This document shows, piece after piece, positions 8,923 to 18,626 of a stretch of DNA of 64,000 bases. Where the stretch lies: assembly GCF_009727155.1 (NCBI RefSeq), contig NZ_WNWM01000002.1, positions 5,580,001 through 5,644,000 on the forward strand, written 5' to 3'. Position 1 is the first letter of the stretch. The number at the start of each line of letters is the position of its first letter. Source of the DNA: Pseudoduganella dura (GTDB lineage: Bacteria; Pseudomonadota; Gammaproteobacteria; Burkholderiales; Burkholderiaceae_D). The notes under the pieces were generated by a model that saw only the letters and a list, made by a program, of their open reading frames with translations, had not been told where the DNA came from and ran no database searches. The position numbers and the translations under genes were made by a program.

Positions 8923-10626
8923 TTACACGCTGGCAGGATGCGGCCTGGCGCCATGGCCCGCCAGCGCATCGGCGATCCGGCCCAGCAGTTCGCTTTCCCT
9001 GTAGGGTTTCGGCAGCACGGGAAAGGCCGGGTGCCGCGCATCCGGCAACTGCTCCATGTAGCCCGTGGCCAGCAAGATCGGCAGGCCCGGCCGCTGCCGG
9101 CGCGCCTCGTCGGCCAGTTGCAGGCCCGTCATCCCGCCGGGCATGATGACGTCGGAGAACAGCAGGTCCACGTCCGCATGCTGCTCCAGCAGCTGCAGCG
9201 CCTCTTCGCCGCTGGCGGCCGTGACGATCGCATAGCCGTGCGCTTCCAGCATCGCCTGCCCCAGCTGCCGTACGTCCTCGTAGTCGTCGACCAGCAGGAT
9301 CTTCGCCTTGCCCTTGCCGGGCCCGGCGCGGTTCTCCGCCATGGCGGGCGGCGCGGCCGCTTCCTGCTCGGCGACGGGGAAGATCATCCTGACGGTCGTG
9401 CCGGCGCCCGGCGCGCTGTCGATTTCCATCTTGCCGTGCGATTGCTGCACGAAGCCGTGCACCATCGCCAGGCCCAGTCCGGTTCCCGGGCCCTTCGTCG
9501 TGAAGAACGGCTCGGTCGCGCGCCGCAGTACTTCCGCTGTCATGCCGCTGCCGCGGTCCACGACGCAGATCGCCACGTACTGCCCCGGCGGCAGGTGGTG
9601 GCCGGCGACCTTGCGCGGGTCGCCGATCAGCGATGTGCCGACGGTGACCTCGCCGCCGGTGCCCATCGCGTCGCGGGCATTGATCAGCACGTTAAGGAGG
9701 GCCATCTCGAGGTGGGTGGGATCCAGCACGCAGGCCGGCAGGCCCGGCCGCAGGTCCAGTTGCAGCCGGATTTCCTGCCCGAGCGTGCGCACCAGCATTT
9801 CGGAAAATTCGAGCACCAGCGCGTTCAGGTTGATGCGGCGCGGGTCCAGCCGCTGCTTGCGGGCGAATGTGAGCAGCTGCTGGGTCAGCGCGCCGCCTTT
9901 CATCGCGGCGCGCTGCGCGCGGCCGATCGCCTGCAGCGCCTGGGCCTTGTTGTCGAGCAGGCGCTGGGCCAGTTCGAGGTTGCCGTTGACGACCTGCAGC
10001 AGGTTGTTGAAGTCGTGCGCCAGGCCGGCCGTCAACTGGCCGATCGCTTCCATCTTCTGTGCCTGCAGGTAGGATTGCTCATGGATGCGGCGCTGCGTGA
10101 TGTCCATCTGCGAGGCGAAGAAATACAGCAGCTTGCCGGCCTTGTCGAAGATGGGGCCGATGAACAGCGCATTCCAGAACGGCGTGCCGTCGGCCTTGTA
10201 GTTCAGGATGTCGACGGCCACCGCGCGCTGCCCGCGCAGCGCGTCGCGCACTTCGGCCACCGTGCGCGGATCGGTGTCGTGCCCCTGCAGCATGCGGCAG
10301 TTGCGGCCCACCACCTGCCGTTCCTCATAGCCGGTGAGGTCGAGGAAGGCGCCGTTGACGAACACGATCGGATCGTCCGGCTGGTTGGGATCGGTGATCA
10401 GCATCGGCATCCGCGTCATCTCGACGGCGGCAAAGAAGATATTGCCGCGGTCGGCCAGGTCCGCGTGGTCCAGGTAGGTGGCCTGCCAGTGGCGCACGCC
10501 GGGATTGCCCAGCGTGGATACCGCATTGCCTTCCAGTTCGCCGCACGCAAGCTTGCCGATGACGCGGCCGTCCGCCTGCAGTTCGGTGGGCACGCTGGCG
10601 TCGTTCTTCTCCCGTCCGGTCGACAT
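8923..10626 (-). CDS. LOV-domain (blue-light) hybrid histidine kinase
   Basis: A 567-residue soluble sensor kinase: LOV/PAS domain (about 60-175), HisKA with His204 (GLAHDFNN), HATPase (NVLINARDAMG; GTGLGLAMVHG), and a C-terminal receiver (ILLVDDYEDV; acceptor Asp in LFSDVIMPGG). The PAS domain has the flavin-adduct motif GRNCRMLQG with Cys110, the residue that forms the light-driven FMN-cysteinyl adduct in LOV proteins, so blue-light sensing is a well-supported prediction. The ATG at 10626 is preceded by GGGAGGAAAGACC; upstream in-frame codons lack such a site. The adjacent single receiver at 8480 is a candidate partner. Confidence 0.92.
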   Translation of the reverse strand: MSTGREKNDASVPTELQADGRVIGKLACGELEGNAVSTLGNPGVRHWQATYLDHADLADRGNIFFAAVEMTRMPMLITDPNQPDDPIVFVNGAFLDLTGYEERQVVGRNCRMLQGHDTDPRTVAEVRDALRGQRAVAVDILNYKADGTPFWNALFIGPIFDKAGKLLYFFASQMDITQRRIHEQSYLQAQKMEAIGQLTAGLAHDFNNLLQVVNGNLELAQRLLDNKAQALQAIGRAQRAAMKGGALTQQLLTFARKQRLDPRRINLNALVLEFSEMLVRTLGQEIRLQLDLRPGLPACVLDPTHLEMALLNVLINARDAMGTGGEVTVGTSLIGDPRKVAGHHLPPGQYVAICVVDRGSGMTAEVLRRATEPFFTTKGPGTGLGLAMVHGFVQQSHGKMEIDSAPGAGTTVRMIFPVAEQEAAAPPAMAENRAGPGKGKAKILLVDDYEDVRQLGQAMLEAHGYAIVTAASGEEALQLLEQHADVDLLFSDVIMPGGMTGLQLADEARRQRPGLPILLATGYMEQLPDARHPAFPVLPKPYRESELLGRIADALAGHGARPHPASV

Positions 10627-10779
10627 GGTCTTTCCTCCCGTGCTGTTTCTGGTCCGTACCGGCAAATGCTAACGGGGGAAAAGGGCGACTTGCTGTTCGC
10701 GCACGCACACTTCGCGCATGGTCAGGCGTGCCGCGCGCGCCGCGACTTTTGCCTACAATGGCGGCAACGGAGGGACAAG

Positions 10780-11646
10780 ATGAACGATACCCGCACTGAT
10801 ACTGACACCAACGCCGACGGCGCCGGCTACGACGTGGCCACGATCATGGGCGCGCTGTATGGCGATGGTTTCACCGCGCTGAAAGGCGCGTTCCCGCGCG
10901 ACTGGGTGCAACGGCTGCGCGAAGACATCGACACGCTGTTCGCCGAGGCGCAGCAGAAGCCGGGCGGCGCGCTGCCGCGCGGGCCGAACCGCTTCTATGT
11001 GGAGATCCACCCGGAACGGCTGCGCGGCTTTGCCGACATCATCACCCACCCCTGGGTGGTCGCCGTGTGCACCGCGATCCTGGGGCCGGACTACAAGATC
11101 GTCGAAGCCGGCTTCGACGTGCCGGGCCCCGGCGCATTGCACCAGCCGTGGCACCGCGATTTCCCGTCTCCCGCGGCCACGCTGACCGGCCGCCGGCTCG
11201 ATTCGCTGGCGTTCAACATCACCACGGTCGACGTGACCGAGGACATGGGCCCGTTCGAGATCGCGCCCGGCACCCAGTGGGACGATCTGGCGGGCGGCAA
11301 TCCGATGTTCCCGGAACAGGCGCTGTGGCCCCGCTACGAGGCGCGTGCCCAGCGCAAGCTGGCGCAGATGGGCGACATCTCGGCACGCTCGGCGCTGACG
11401 ATCCACCGCGGCACGGCGAACCGGTCCGACAAGTCGCGTCCCGTGTTCGTGCTCGGCGTGGACGCGCCGGATGGCACCAACGCCGACAAGCACGACCTGC
11501 AGGTCACGCGCGCTTACTGGGACAGCCTGCCGGAAGACGTGCGGCGGCACTTGTCGTGCCGGGTCGTCGACCGGCTCGAAACGGTGGTGCAGGGCCACGC
11601 GATCGAGGGCTTGCTGACGGGGGCGCCGGCGCCGACGATGGGGTAG
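10780..11646 (+). CDS. Phytanoyl-CoA dioxygenase (PhyH) family protein
   Basis: Probable Fe(II)/2-oxoglutarate-dependent oxygenase of 288 residues. The facial-triad elements are visible: HxD in PWHRDF near the middle, and a distal His in TIHRGTANRS followed by Arg, which usually binds 2-oxoglutarate. The start codon follows GGAGGGACAAG. The longer open frame upstream is only the shadow of the LOV kinase on the other strand. Substrates of this family vary widely (fatty acyl-CoA, ectoine, natural products), and no neighbour suggests one. It converges with the HAD phosphatase gene. Confidence 0.85.
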   Translation: MNDTRTDTDTNADGAGYDVATIMGALYGDGFTALKGAFPRDWVQRLREDIDTLFAEAQQKPGGALPRGPNRFYVEIHPERLRGFADIITHPWVVAVCTAILGPDYKIVEAGFDVPGPGALHQPWHRDFPSPAATLTGRRLDSLAFNITTVDVTEDMGPFEIAPGTQWDDLAGGNPMFPEQALWPRYEARAQRKLAQMGDISARSALTIHRGTANRSDKSRPVFVLGVDAPDGTNADKHDLQVTRAYWDSLPEDVRRHLSCRVVDRLETVVQGHAIEGLLTGAPAPTMG

Positions 11647-11671
11647 GCCGGCGGGGGGCGCCTGCGTTCGT

Positions 11672-12409
11672 TCAGCCGGCGTCGCGCAGCCGGGCCACCA
11701 GTGCCGGCAACTCCGCCATCGTTCCGAACACGTGGGCGGCGCCTGCGTCGCGCAACAGTTGTGCCTGACCGGCAGGGCTGTGCTCGCCGCCGCCGTAGCC
11801 CAGCACCGTGGCGCCGGCCGCCACCGCCGCATGCACGCCGGTGACGCTGTCCTCGATCACGATGCAGCGCGACGGCGCCGCGCCCATGCCCGCCGCGGCC
11901 GCCAGGTAGACGGCGGGATCGGGCTTCGGGCGGCCGGCGATGTCGGCCGTGTAAATGCCCCCGTCGAACAGCGGCGCCAGGCCGGTGCGGCCCAGCAGGG
12001 CCTGCACCCGCGCATGGCGGCTGTTGCTGGCCACGGCCTTCGACAGGGGAATTGCCGCGTAGGCTTCACGCACCCCCGGGATGGCTTGTGCCTTGCGGTC
12101 GCATTCGCCTTCGACCACCGAGCGCATCACGGCCAGGTCCGGCACGGTGGGTTCGGGCAGGCCCAGCTCGGCGCACACGCCCAGCACCAGCGCTTCCAGC
12201 TTCAGGCCGAGGCGCGGCCTGATCAGGGCGGTCAATGCCTCGCGGTCCGCATGCAGCGGCGACAGGTAATCGGCCAGTGCCGCCAGCGCCACCGCTTCGC
12301 TGTCGATCAGCACGCCGTCGCAGTCGGAAATCAGGTGGGTGAAGGAGGGCGGATTTGCGGTCGAACTCGCGGTCGAACTCGCAGGGAATTGCGTGGGAGG
12401 ATTCGTCAT
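11672..12409 (-). CDS. HAD-superfamily hydrolase, beta-phosphoglucomutase/phosphatase-like
   Basis: HAD phosphatase of 245 residues with motif I DCDGVLIDSE, motif II Ser/Asn (VASNS), motif III Lys (GRPKPDP) and motif IV (CIVIEDSVTG), plus an alpha-helical cap of the subclass I type. It resembles sugar-phosphate phosphatases of the YieH/YqaB group; the substrate is not defined. The ATG at 12409 (MTNPPTQ) is chosen because upstream residues are unconserved. The N-terminus carries a small in-frame duplication (ASSTASST), seen in DNA as a repeated GGTCGAACTCGC near 12360-12382. Confidence 0.85.
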   Translation of the reverse strand: MTNPPTQFPASSTASSTANPPSFTHLISDCDGVLIDSEAVALAALADYLSPLHADREALTALIRPRLGLKLEALVLGVCAELGLPEPTVPDLAVMRSVVEGECDRKAQAIPGVREAYAAIPLSKAVASNSRHARVQALLGRTGLAPLFDGGIYTADIAGRPKPDPAVYLAAAAGMGAAPSRCIVIEDSVTGVHAAVAAGATVLGYGGGEHSPAGQAQLLRDAGAAHVFGTMAELPALVARLRDAG

Positions 12410-12519
12410 GCCCGGTCTGCCAGAGTGAAGTCGGGCAATCATGCCATATCGGCATCGAGCAGGTCGTCCCGGTCGATCGCGGACGCATCGAGAGGTCCCG
12501 CGCCGCATTGTGCGTGGAT

Positions 12520-12858
12520 CTACGCGCGGATGTCGATCAGCGTGCCGAGGCGCTCGTCGGCTGCCTGGATCAGCCTGGCGGACAGGTCGAAGCCGGCCTT
12601 GTACACCAGTGAATTGGTGATCGACGATGCCGGGTCGGTGCCGGACGGTGCGCCGCCGACATTCTCCGCGGCGGACTGGGCGCGCGCCGCGACCGACAGC
12701 GTGACGCCGGTACCGACCGGCCGCGCTTCGGTGAAGCTGGCCGATTGCGGGATGAAATTGTCGGTGTTCATGTTGGCGGTGTTATGCGCCTCCATGTCCA
12801 GTGCCTTGACATTGGCCTGCAGTCCCGTCAAGCCGATGCCCAATGCCGAAATCGCCAC
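12520..12858 (-). CDS. Small flagellar rod/hook-like protein
   Basis: A 112-residue protein whose N-terminus (VAISALGIGLTGLQAN, then HNTANMNTDNF) matches the helical N-terminal signature of flagellar rod/hook proteins (FlgB/C/F/G/E). Its C-terminus (GFDLSARLIQAADERLGTLIDIRA) resembles their C-terminal helix. The middle is too short for an axial protein. The GTG at 12858 is preceded by GAAGGAA; a TTG at 12876 is an alternative. No other flagellar gene is nearby, so it is an orphan: a small secreted rod-like protein or a remnant. Confidence 0.65.
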   Translation of the reverse strand: MAISALGIGLTGLQANVKALDMEAHNTANMNTDNFIPQSASFTEARPVGTGVTLSVAARAQSAAENVGGAPSGTDPASSITNSLVYKAGFDLSARLIQAADERLGTLIDIRA

Positions 12859-13185
12859 GCGCTGTTCCTTCTGCAAAATTCGTTCCGAAGACAGGCCAGT
12901 TTATCGAAGCCGCGCCGCGTGCACGGTTGGCGGCAGGGAAAAACGCGCCCCCATGCAACAGCCGTGTCGCAAAATCGGAACGACCGTGAACACTCCTGCA
13001 ACGAGTTGGGCGAATGCCATCGCCGCCGGGCTGCCGGCTACCGGATGGACGTTCCGGAAAGCAACAGAATTGACCCATGCGGCGCTTAAAAATTGCCTGG
13101 ATTAATCATTTGGGATTGCAATGGCTGAGGTTTGACACGAGAATCGGGATATTGCCTAGCGCCAATTATTCCCGAGAGTGCCGCC
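12859..13185. other. Intergenic region, no supported gene
   Basis: About 330 nt between the flagellar-like gene and the hydrolase. A 50-codon plus-strand frame (12955-13105) lacks a convincing ribosome site and family signature. The 13085-13175 part is AT-richer and should hold the hydrolase promoter. Confidence 0.4.
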
Positions 13186-14367
13186 GTGTCCGCCCTGTCC
13201 AGACTCCGCCAGTTCGCCGTTGCCACCGTCATGTCGTGCGCCGTGCTGGCACCGTGCGCCGGCGCCCCGCAACTGCCGCTGGATGCCCGCCTCAACGAAC
13301 AGATCGTCATGGTGCCGGCCGGACCGCGGATGACCGTGAAGCTGGAAACCACGCTGTACAAGCCGGCCGGCCCCGGTCCGTTTCCGCTGTTGATCATCAA
13401 TCACGGCAAGTCGCCGGGCGACCCGCGCGCGCAGGGGCGCGACCGCTTCGTCTACATGGCGACGCAGTTCGTACGGCGCGGCTATGCGGTCATGGTGCCG
13501 ATGCGCACCGGCTTCGCGCAGTCGGGTGGCACCTATTCCGACTTCGGCTGCAACATGAAGGCGAACGGCTACCAGCAGGCCGGCGACATCGCCGACGTGG
13601 TGGCCTATGCGCGCGAACAGGCCTTCATCGACCCGGACCATATCGTGATCGCCGGGCAGTCGTACGGCGGGCTGGCCAGCATCGCGCTGTCGACCCAGGA
13701 CCTGCCGGGCGTACGCGGCATCATGAATTTCGCCGGGGGCCTGAAGGTGCACGGCGGCAGTTGCGACTGGCAGGGGTCGCTGGTCAGCGCGTTCGCCGAA
13801 TTCGGCCGCAGGAACCGCATCGAAACCCTGTGGATGTACGGCGCCAACGACAGCTATTTCAGCCCGGCGCTGGTGAACCGCATGTACGACGCGTTTTCCG
13901 CCAACGGCGGCAAGGTGCAGCTGGTGGCCTACGGCCCGTTCAAGCACGACGCCCACACGATGCTGGGCAGCCGCGACGGCCAGCCGGTATGGCTGCCGGA
14001 AGTGGAGCGCTTCCTGCGCCAGGTGGGCATGCCGACCGGGCAGGTGTACGCGGTGGCCGAACCGGCACCGCAGCCGCGCACCAACTTCGCACCGCTCGAC
14101 GACGTGGCCGCCGTGCCGTTCCTGCCGGAGAAGGGACGCCAGCAATACAAGGCGTTCCTGACGAAGCAGACGCCGCGCGCCTTCGCCGTCTCGTCCAGCG
14201 GCGCGTGGGGCTGGGCCGAGGAAGGCGAAATGCCGAACGAACGCGCCCTGGCCGCCTGCCAGGCCGCCAGCCGCGAGCCGTGCAGGCTGTACTCGGTCGA
14301 CGACTACGTGGTCTGGGGCGACGTGGCCGAGCAGCCGAAGGACACGATGACCGGGCGGACCGACTGA
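13186..14367 (+). CDS. Secreted alpha/beta hydrolase (dienelactone-hydrolase-like)
   Basis: Serine hydrolase of about 393 residues with a signal peptide (AVATVMSCAVLAPCAGA, cleavage near that point). Catalytic elements: nucleophile elbow GQSYGG, oxyanion-side NHGKSPGD, acid candidate in MYGANDSYF, and His in KHDAHTML. The C-terminal ~110 residues are an extra region with two Cys (ACQAASREPC). The GTG at 13186 is preferred to the TTG/ATG-like start at 13132 because the signal peptide begins directly after it. Probably a periplasmic or exported esterase/peptidase-like enzyme; substrate unknown. Confidence 0.82.
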   Translation: MSALSRLRQFAVATVMSCAVLAPCAGAPQLPLDARLNEQIVMVPAGPRMTVKLETTLYKPAGPGPFPLLIINHGKSPGDPRAQGRDRFVYMATQFVRRGYAVMVPMRTGFAQSGGTYSDFGCNMKANGYQQAGDIADVVAYAREQAFIDPDHIVIAGQSYGGLASIALSTQDLPGVRGIMNFAGGLKVHGGSCDWQGSLVSAFAEFGRRNRIETLWMYGANDSYFSPALVNRMYDAFSANGGKVQLVAYGPFKHDAHTMLGSRDGQPVWLPEVERFLRQVGMPTGQVYAVAEPAPQPRTNFAPLDDVAAVPFLPEKGRQQYKAFLTKQTPRAFAVSSSGAWGWAEEGEMPNERALAACQAASREPCRLYSVDDYVVWGDVAEQPKDTMTGRTD

Positions 14368-14511
14368 GCTTGATCTTGCTCAGGTTTTGTCCTGGGGCCA
14401 GCCCTCAGGGCATTCGTTGATCTCGCACAAATCGTCGGCTGGCCCGTGACCCGGCTGCACCGCGTGCCTGCGGTGCGCGGCGGCCGGGTGGCATGCTGCT
14501 ACGATGGCAAC

Positions 14512-15219
14512 ATGTGTGGACGATTCGATCAAAATGACATCGCGCGGCGCTACGTCGCCGCCTTCGGCTGGGCCGACGCCGTCTATGACAGCGAGGCCCG
14601 GCCGACCTTCAACGCGGCGCCCGGCACGTACCGCCCGGTGCTGCATCTCGTGGACGGCAAGCTGCACGTCGACGATCTGCACTGGGGCTACCGGGCCTCG
14701 TGGGCGGCCGACAAGCTGCCCGTGTCCGTCAACGCGCGCATCGAGAAGATCACCAACAACTACTGGGGCCGCCTGCTGAAGAGCGGCCGCGCCGTCGTGC
14801 CGGCCAATGGCTGGTACGAGTGGACCGGCGCGAAGGGCAAGCGGCAGCCGTGGCACATCCACCGCAAGGATGGGGAGCCGCTGTTCATGCTGGCGCTGGC
14901 CAGCTTCGCCCCGCTGCGCGACGACGACCCGGCGCACAAGGCCGAATCCGGCTTCGTGCTGGTGACGGCCGATGCCGAAGGCGGCATGCTCGACGTGCAC
15001 GACCGCCGCCCCGTGGTGCTGAACGCCGCCGATGCCGCCACCTGGCTCGACCCCGACCTGCCGCGCGAACAGGCCGAAATGCTGGCGCGGCAGATGGCGC
15101 TGGAACCGGATGCCTTCGCGTGGTACCGCGTCAGCACCGAGGTCAATTACGCGGGCCGCGACGGCGCGCATCTGGCCGAGGCTCTCGCCGAGCCGCCGGC
15201 CGACGAGGACACCCCATGA
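14512..15219 (+). CDS. SOS response-associated peptidase (SRAP/YedK/HMCES family)
   Basis: SRAP proteins self-process and use Cys2 to form a DNA-protein crosslink at abasic sites in single-stranded DNA. The canonical start MCGRFDQND fixes Met1/Cys2 at 14512. Other active-site elements are present: NARIEKI (Asn/Arg), VPANGWYEW (Glu) and HDRRPVVL (His). Length 235 residues is normal. The stop overlaps the ATG of the UvrA-like gene (ATGA), implying coupled translation of two DNA-damage proteins. No LexA box is recognised with confidence upstream. Confidence 0.93.
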   Translation: MCGRFDQNDIARRYVAAFGWADAVYDSEARPTFNAAPGTYRPVLHLVDGKLHVDDLHWGYRASWAADKLPVSVNARIEKITNNYWGRLLKSGRAVVPANGWYEWTGAKGKRQPWHIHRKDGEPLFMLALASFAPLRDDDPAHKAESGFVLVTADAEGGMLDVHDRRPVVLNAADAATWLDPDLPREQAEMLARQMALEPDAFAWYRVSTEVNYAGRDGAHLAEALAEPPADEDTP

Positions 15220-17762
15220 CGGGCAAGGGCAAGGCAGGAACAGTCACCGTCCGGGGCGCGCGCGAACACAACCTGAAGAATGTCGACGTGGACATCCCGC
15301 GCGATGCGCTGGTCGTGTTCACCGGCGTGTCCGGCTCCGGCAAATCGTCGCTGGCGTTCGGCACGCTGTATGCCGAGGCACAGCGCCGCTATCTCGAATC
15401 GGTGTCGCCGTATGCGCGCCGGCTGTTCCACCAGATGCCGGTGCCGCAGGTCGACGAGATCGACGGCCTGCCGCCCGCGGTGGCCCTGCAGCAGCAGCGC
15501 GGCACGCCCACCACCCGGTCTTCGGTCGGCAGCGTGACCACGCTGTCCAATTCCCTGCGCATGCTGTACTCGCGCGCCGGCGATTACCCGCCCGGCCAGG
15601 AACTGCTGTATGCGGAATCGTTCTCGCCCAATACGCCGGAAGGCGCCTGCTCGCAATGCCACGGCCTGGGCCGGGTGTACGAAGCGACCGAAGCGTCGAT
15701 GGTGCCGGACGATGCGCTGACGATCCGCGAGCGCGCGGTGGCCGCCTGGCCCACCGCATGGCATGGCCAGAACCTGCGCGACATCCTCGTCACGCTGGGC
15801 TACGACGTCGATACGCCGTGGCGCGACCTGCCGAAAAAAGTGCGCGACTGGATCCTGTTCACCGACGAACAGCCGACGGTGCCCGTGTACGCCGGCCTGT
15901 CCCCGGAAGAAACGAAGCGCGCGCTGAAGCGCAAGGAAACGCCGAGCTACCAGGGCACGTTCACCGGCGCGCGCAAGTACGTGCTGCAGACGTTCGCCAC
16001 CACGGAAAGCGCGTCGATGAAGAAGCGCGTGGCGCGCTACATGGTCAGCACCGAGTGCCCGGCATGCCGCGGCAGGCGGCTGCGGCCCGAGGCGCTGTCC
16101 GTCACGTTCGCCGGGCACGACATCACGGAACTGGCGCGCCTGCCCCTGCAGCGGCTGGCGCAGCTGATGGCGCCGCATGCCGAAGGCACGGCGAAAGTCA
16201 GCGCGAAGGAGCGGGCGGCGCACCCGGAAAAGCTGATCGTCACCCAGCGCATCGCACAGGACGTGCTGGCGCGGCTCGACGTGCTGCTGGACCTGGGCCT
16301 GGGCTACCTGGCGCTCGACCGCGGCACCCCCACGTTGTCCCCCGGCGAGCTGCAGCGCCTGCGCCTGGCCACGCAGGTGCGCTCGAACCTGTTCGGCGTG
16401 GTCTACGTGCTCGACGAACCGTCGGCCGGGCTGCACCCGGCCGATACCGTGGCGCTGCTGCGCGCGATGGCGCGGCTGAAGGCGGCGGGCAACTCGCTGT
16501 TCGTGGTGGAGCATTCGCTCGACGTGATCCGGCACGCCGACTGGATCGTCGACGTGGGCCCGGCGGCCGGCGAGGGCGGCGGCCATGTGCTGTACAGCGG
16601 CGAACCGGCCGGCCTGAAAGTCATCGACGCATCGCAGACGAAGCGTTACCTGTTCCCGGCGGCGCCGCCGCCGGCACGCGAGCCGCGCGCACCGCAGGGC
16701 TGGCTGAAGCTGGCGGGCGTTACGCGCAACAACCTGCATCGCCTGTCGTGCCAGTTTCCGCTGGGCGTGATGACCACGGTGACGGGCGTTTCCGGCTCGG
16801 GCAAGTCGAGCCTCGTCAGCCAGGTGCTCGTCGAACTGGTCACGCGTGCGCTGGGCCACGAGCCGGCAGCAGAACCGGAAGAAGAAGACGCGCTGGAACA
16901 GCAGGGCCCGGCCACGCTGGAGGGCCGGATCACGGCGGGCCTCGAGGACATCCGGCGGCTGGTGCGCGTGGACCAGAAACCCATCGGCCGCACGCCGCGC
17001 TCGAACCTGGCCACGTACACCGGCCTGTTCGACCATGTGCGCAAGCTGTTCGCCGCGACGAAGACGGCGAAATCGCGCCGCTACGACGCCGGCCGCTTTT
17101 CGTTCAACGTGGCCAAGGGCCGCTGCGACAATTGCGAGGGCGAAGGCTTCGTGATGGTGGAACTGCTGTTCCTGCCAAGCGTGTATGCGCCATGCCCGGT
17201 ATGCCACGGCGCGCGCTACAACGCCAAGACTCTCGAAGTGCAGTACCGCGACCGCAACGTGGCCGAGGTGCTGGCCATGACGGTCGACGCGGCCCGGGAA
17301 TTCTTCGCCGACGAGCCGGCGCTGCGCCGCGCGCTGGACATGCTGCACGACGTGGGCCTGGGCTACCTGCGCCTGGGCCAGCCGGCCACGGAACTGTCCG
17401 GCGGCGAGGCGCAGCGGATCAAGCTGGCGACCGAACTGCAGCGCGCTGCGCGCGGCAGCATGCTGTACATCCTCGACGAGCCGACCACCGGCCTGCATCC
17501 GGCGGACGTGGAGCGGCTGGTGGCCCAGTTGCAGAAACTGGTCGATGCCGGCAATACGGTCATCGCCGTCGAGCACGACATGCGCGTGGTGGCGGCGAGC
17601 GACTGGGTGATCGATATCGGCCCCGGCGCCGGCGACGAGGGCGGGCGCATCGTGGCCGCCGGGCCGCCCGCCACAGTGGCGGGCACGGCGGAGAGCCGCA
17701 CGGCGCCTTACCTGGACGGTTTCCTGCGCGGCCTTCAGAGCCAGCCGCAGATCCAGCCATAG
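15216..17762 (+). CDS. UvrA2-like excinuclease ABC ATPase lacking the UvrB-binding domain
   Basis: UvrA paralogue of 848 residues (UvrA is about 940) with two ABC cassettes. Walker A motifs: [12 protein letters not shown] and [12 protein letters not shown]; signature motifs: [12 protein letters not shown] (first, altered) and [12 protein letters not shown] (second, canonical); Walker [13 protein letters not shown] and [12 protein letters not shown]. Zinc-module cysteines appear in CSQCHG, CPACRG and CDNCEG...CPVCHG. Between the first-cassette segment RMLYSRAG and [14 protein letters not shown] almost nothing remains of the insert that in UvrA forms the UvrB-binding domain. That deletion defines the UvrA2/DrrC-like class, linked to drug or DNA-damage tolerance rather than UvrBC repair. 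Its start overlaps the SRAP stop. Confidence 0.92.
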   Translation: MTGKGKAGTVTVRGAREHNLKNVDVDIPRDALVVFTGVSGSGKSSLAFGTLYAEAQRRYLESVSPYARRLFHQMPVPQVDEIDGLPPAVALQQQRGTPTTRSSVGSVTTLSNSLRMLYSRAGDYPPGQELLYAESFSPNTPEGACSQCHGLGRVYEATEASMVPDDALTIRERAVAAWPTAWHGQNLRDILVTLGYDVDTPWRDLPKKVRDWILFTDEQPTVPVYAGLSPEETKRALKRKETPSYQGTFTGARKYVLQTFATTESASMKKRVARYMVSTECPACRGRRLRPEALSVTFAGHDITELARLPLQRLAQLMAPHAEGTAKVSAKERAAHPEKLIVTQRIAQDVLARLDVLLDLGLGYLALDRGTPTLSPGELQRLRLATQVRSNLFGVVYVLDEPSAGLHPADTVALLRAMARLKAAGNSLFVVEHSLDVIRHADWIVDVGPAAGEGGGHVLYSGEPAGLKVIDASQTKRYLFPAAPPPAREPRAPQGWLKLAGVTRNNLHRLSCQFPLGVMTTVTGVSGSGKSSLVSQVLVELVTRALGHEPAAEPEEEDALEQQGPATLEGRITAGLEDIRRLVRVDQKPIGRTPRSNLATYTGLFDHVRKLFAATKTAKSRRYDAGRFSFNVAKGRCDNCEGEGFVMVELLFLPSVYAPCPVCHGARYNAKTLEVQYRDRNVAEVLAMTVDAAREFFADEPALRRALDMLHDVGLGYLRLGQPATELSGGEAQRIKLATELQRAARGSMLYILDEPTTGLHPADVERLVAQLQKLVDAGNTVIAVEHDMRVVAASDWVIDIGPGAGDEGGRIVAAGPPATVAGTAESRTAPYLDGFLRGLQSQPQIQP

Positions 17763-18166
17763 GCCGCCAGCGACAGCGCAGCGCTGGTCCACACCATGGG
17801 CTGCACGGCGGCCCGGATGCTGTGCGCGATCACCGCGCTGGCGCGATGCAGGCGCATCAGTGCCGTCACCGCCAGCAGGTTCTGCGCCGCCACGACGATA
17901 TTGAGCAGCATGGCAACGCCCAGGCACCAGGCCACGGCGTCGCCGCGGCCATGCGGGTCGTCCGGCGCCAGCTCGCCGCCGGCCAGCGCGAGCAGGGCGC
18001 CATGTGCCACGGCAAGCACCAGCCCGTTCAGGCTCACGTTCAGGAAACGCGGCTGGTACCAGCCGGCACGGCACTGCGGCACGAGCGCAAGCACGTGCAG
18101 CGCGATCGCCAGGATCACGCCGATGCGCAGCACGCCGGCAAATTGGGCAAGCAGGGCAACATTCAT
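17735..18166 (-). CDS. Small membrane protein, function unknown
   Basis: A 143-residue protein with four predicted hydrophobic helices (about 7-27, 45-63, 80-100, 115-140). CCAGGAGTG lies 6-10 nt before the ATG at 18166. Its 3' end overlaps the convergent UvrA2 gene by 28 nt. No family is recognised; it looks like small DUF inner-membrane proteins of betaproteobacteria. Confidence 0.65.
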   Translation of the reverse strand: MNVALLAQFAGVLRIGVILAIALHVLALVPQCRAGWYQPRFLNVSLNGLVLAVAHGALLALAGGELAPDDPHGRGDAVAWCLGVAMLLNIVVAAQNLLAVTALMRLHRASAVIAHSIRAAVQPMVWTSAALSLAAYGWICGWL

Positions 18167-18377
18167 CGCAGCACTCCTGGTACCCCGGCCGGCATCGGCG
18201 CGGGCCCGCATGCTGCCGGGACCGCCTGGCGCCCGCGGGACGGCGCCCGATACCGGCGTGGGGGCATCCGAACATAGCGGCGTTCGACGCGGATCGGCGC
18301 ACGATAGCGTCATCATGCGACACCGGAAACGAACCGGCGCTACACTCGTTACTCGACGGATGAGCTTGGAGTGCCGG

Positions 18378-18626
18378 ATGGGTGACTGGATCGATTTTCT
18401 GCAATGGCCGGCGATGGCCGCATCGTTGCTGGCGGCATGGCTGGTGGCGTCGCAGCGGGCGCGGCGGCGCCTTTCCGGGTTCGTGGTCTTCCTGGTCAGT
18501 AACGCGATGTGGATCACCTGGGGCCTGCATGACGACGCCTGGGCGCTCATCGTATTAAACTGCTGCCTGGCCGCCACGAACGTTCGCGGCATCGTCAAGA
18601 ACCGCAATTCACAGGATACGCCATGA
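18378..18626 (+). CDS. Small membrane protein upstream of trxC
   Basis: An 82-residue protein with two to three hydrophobic helices (WPAMAASLLAAWLVAS; FVVFLVSNAMWITWG; ALIVLNCCLAATN). The repeated helix-N-x-x-W pattern is reminiscent of PnuC/PQ-loop half-transporters, but that is only a resemblance. GGAG stands 6 nt before the ATG. The stop overlaps the trxC start (ATGA), indicating an operon. Confidence 0.65.
   Translation: MGDWIDFLQWPAMAASLLAAWLVASQRARRRLSGFVVFLVSNAMWITWGLHDDAWALIVLNCCLAATNVRGIVKNRNSQDTP

Noticed and set aside
12955..13105. 50-codon plus-strand frame before the hydrolase
   Set aside because: No convincing ribosome site or similarity; probably chance.
15147..18530. 1127-codon minus-strand frame opposite UvrA2
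   Set aside because: Low-complexity Arg/His/Gln-rich shadow; only its last part (17735-18166, other frame) is a real gene.
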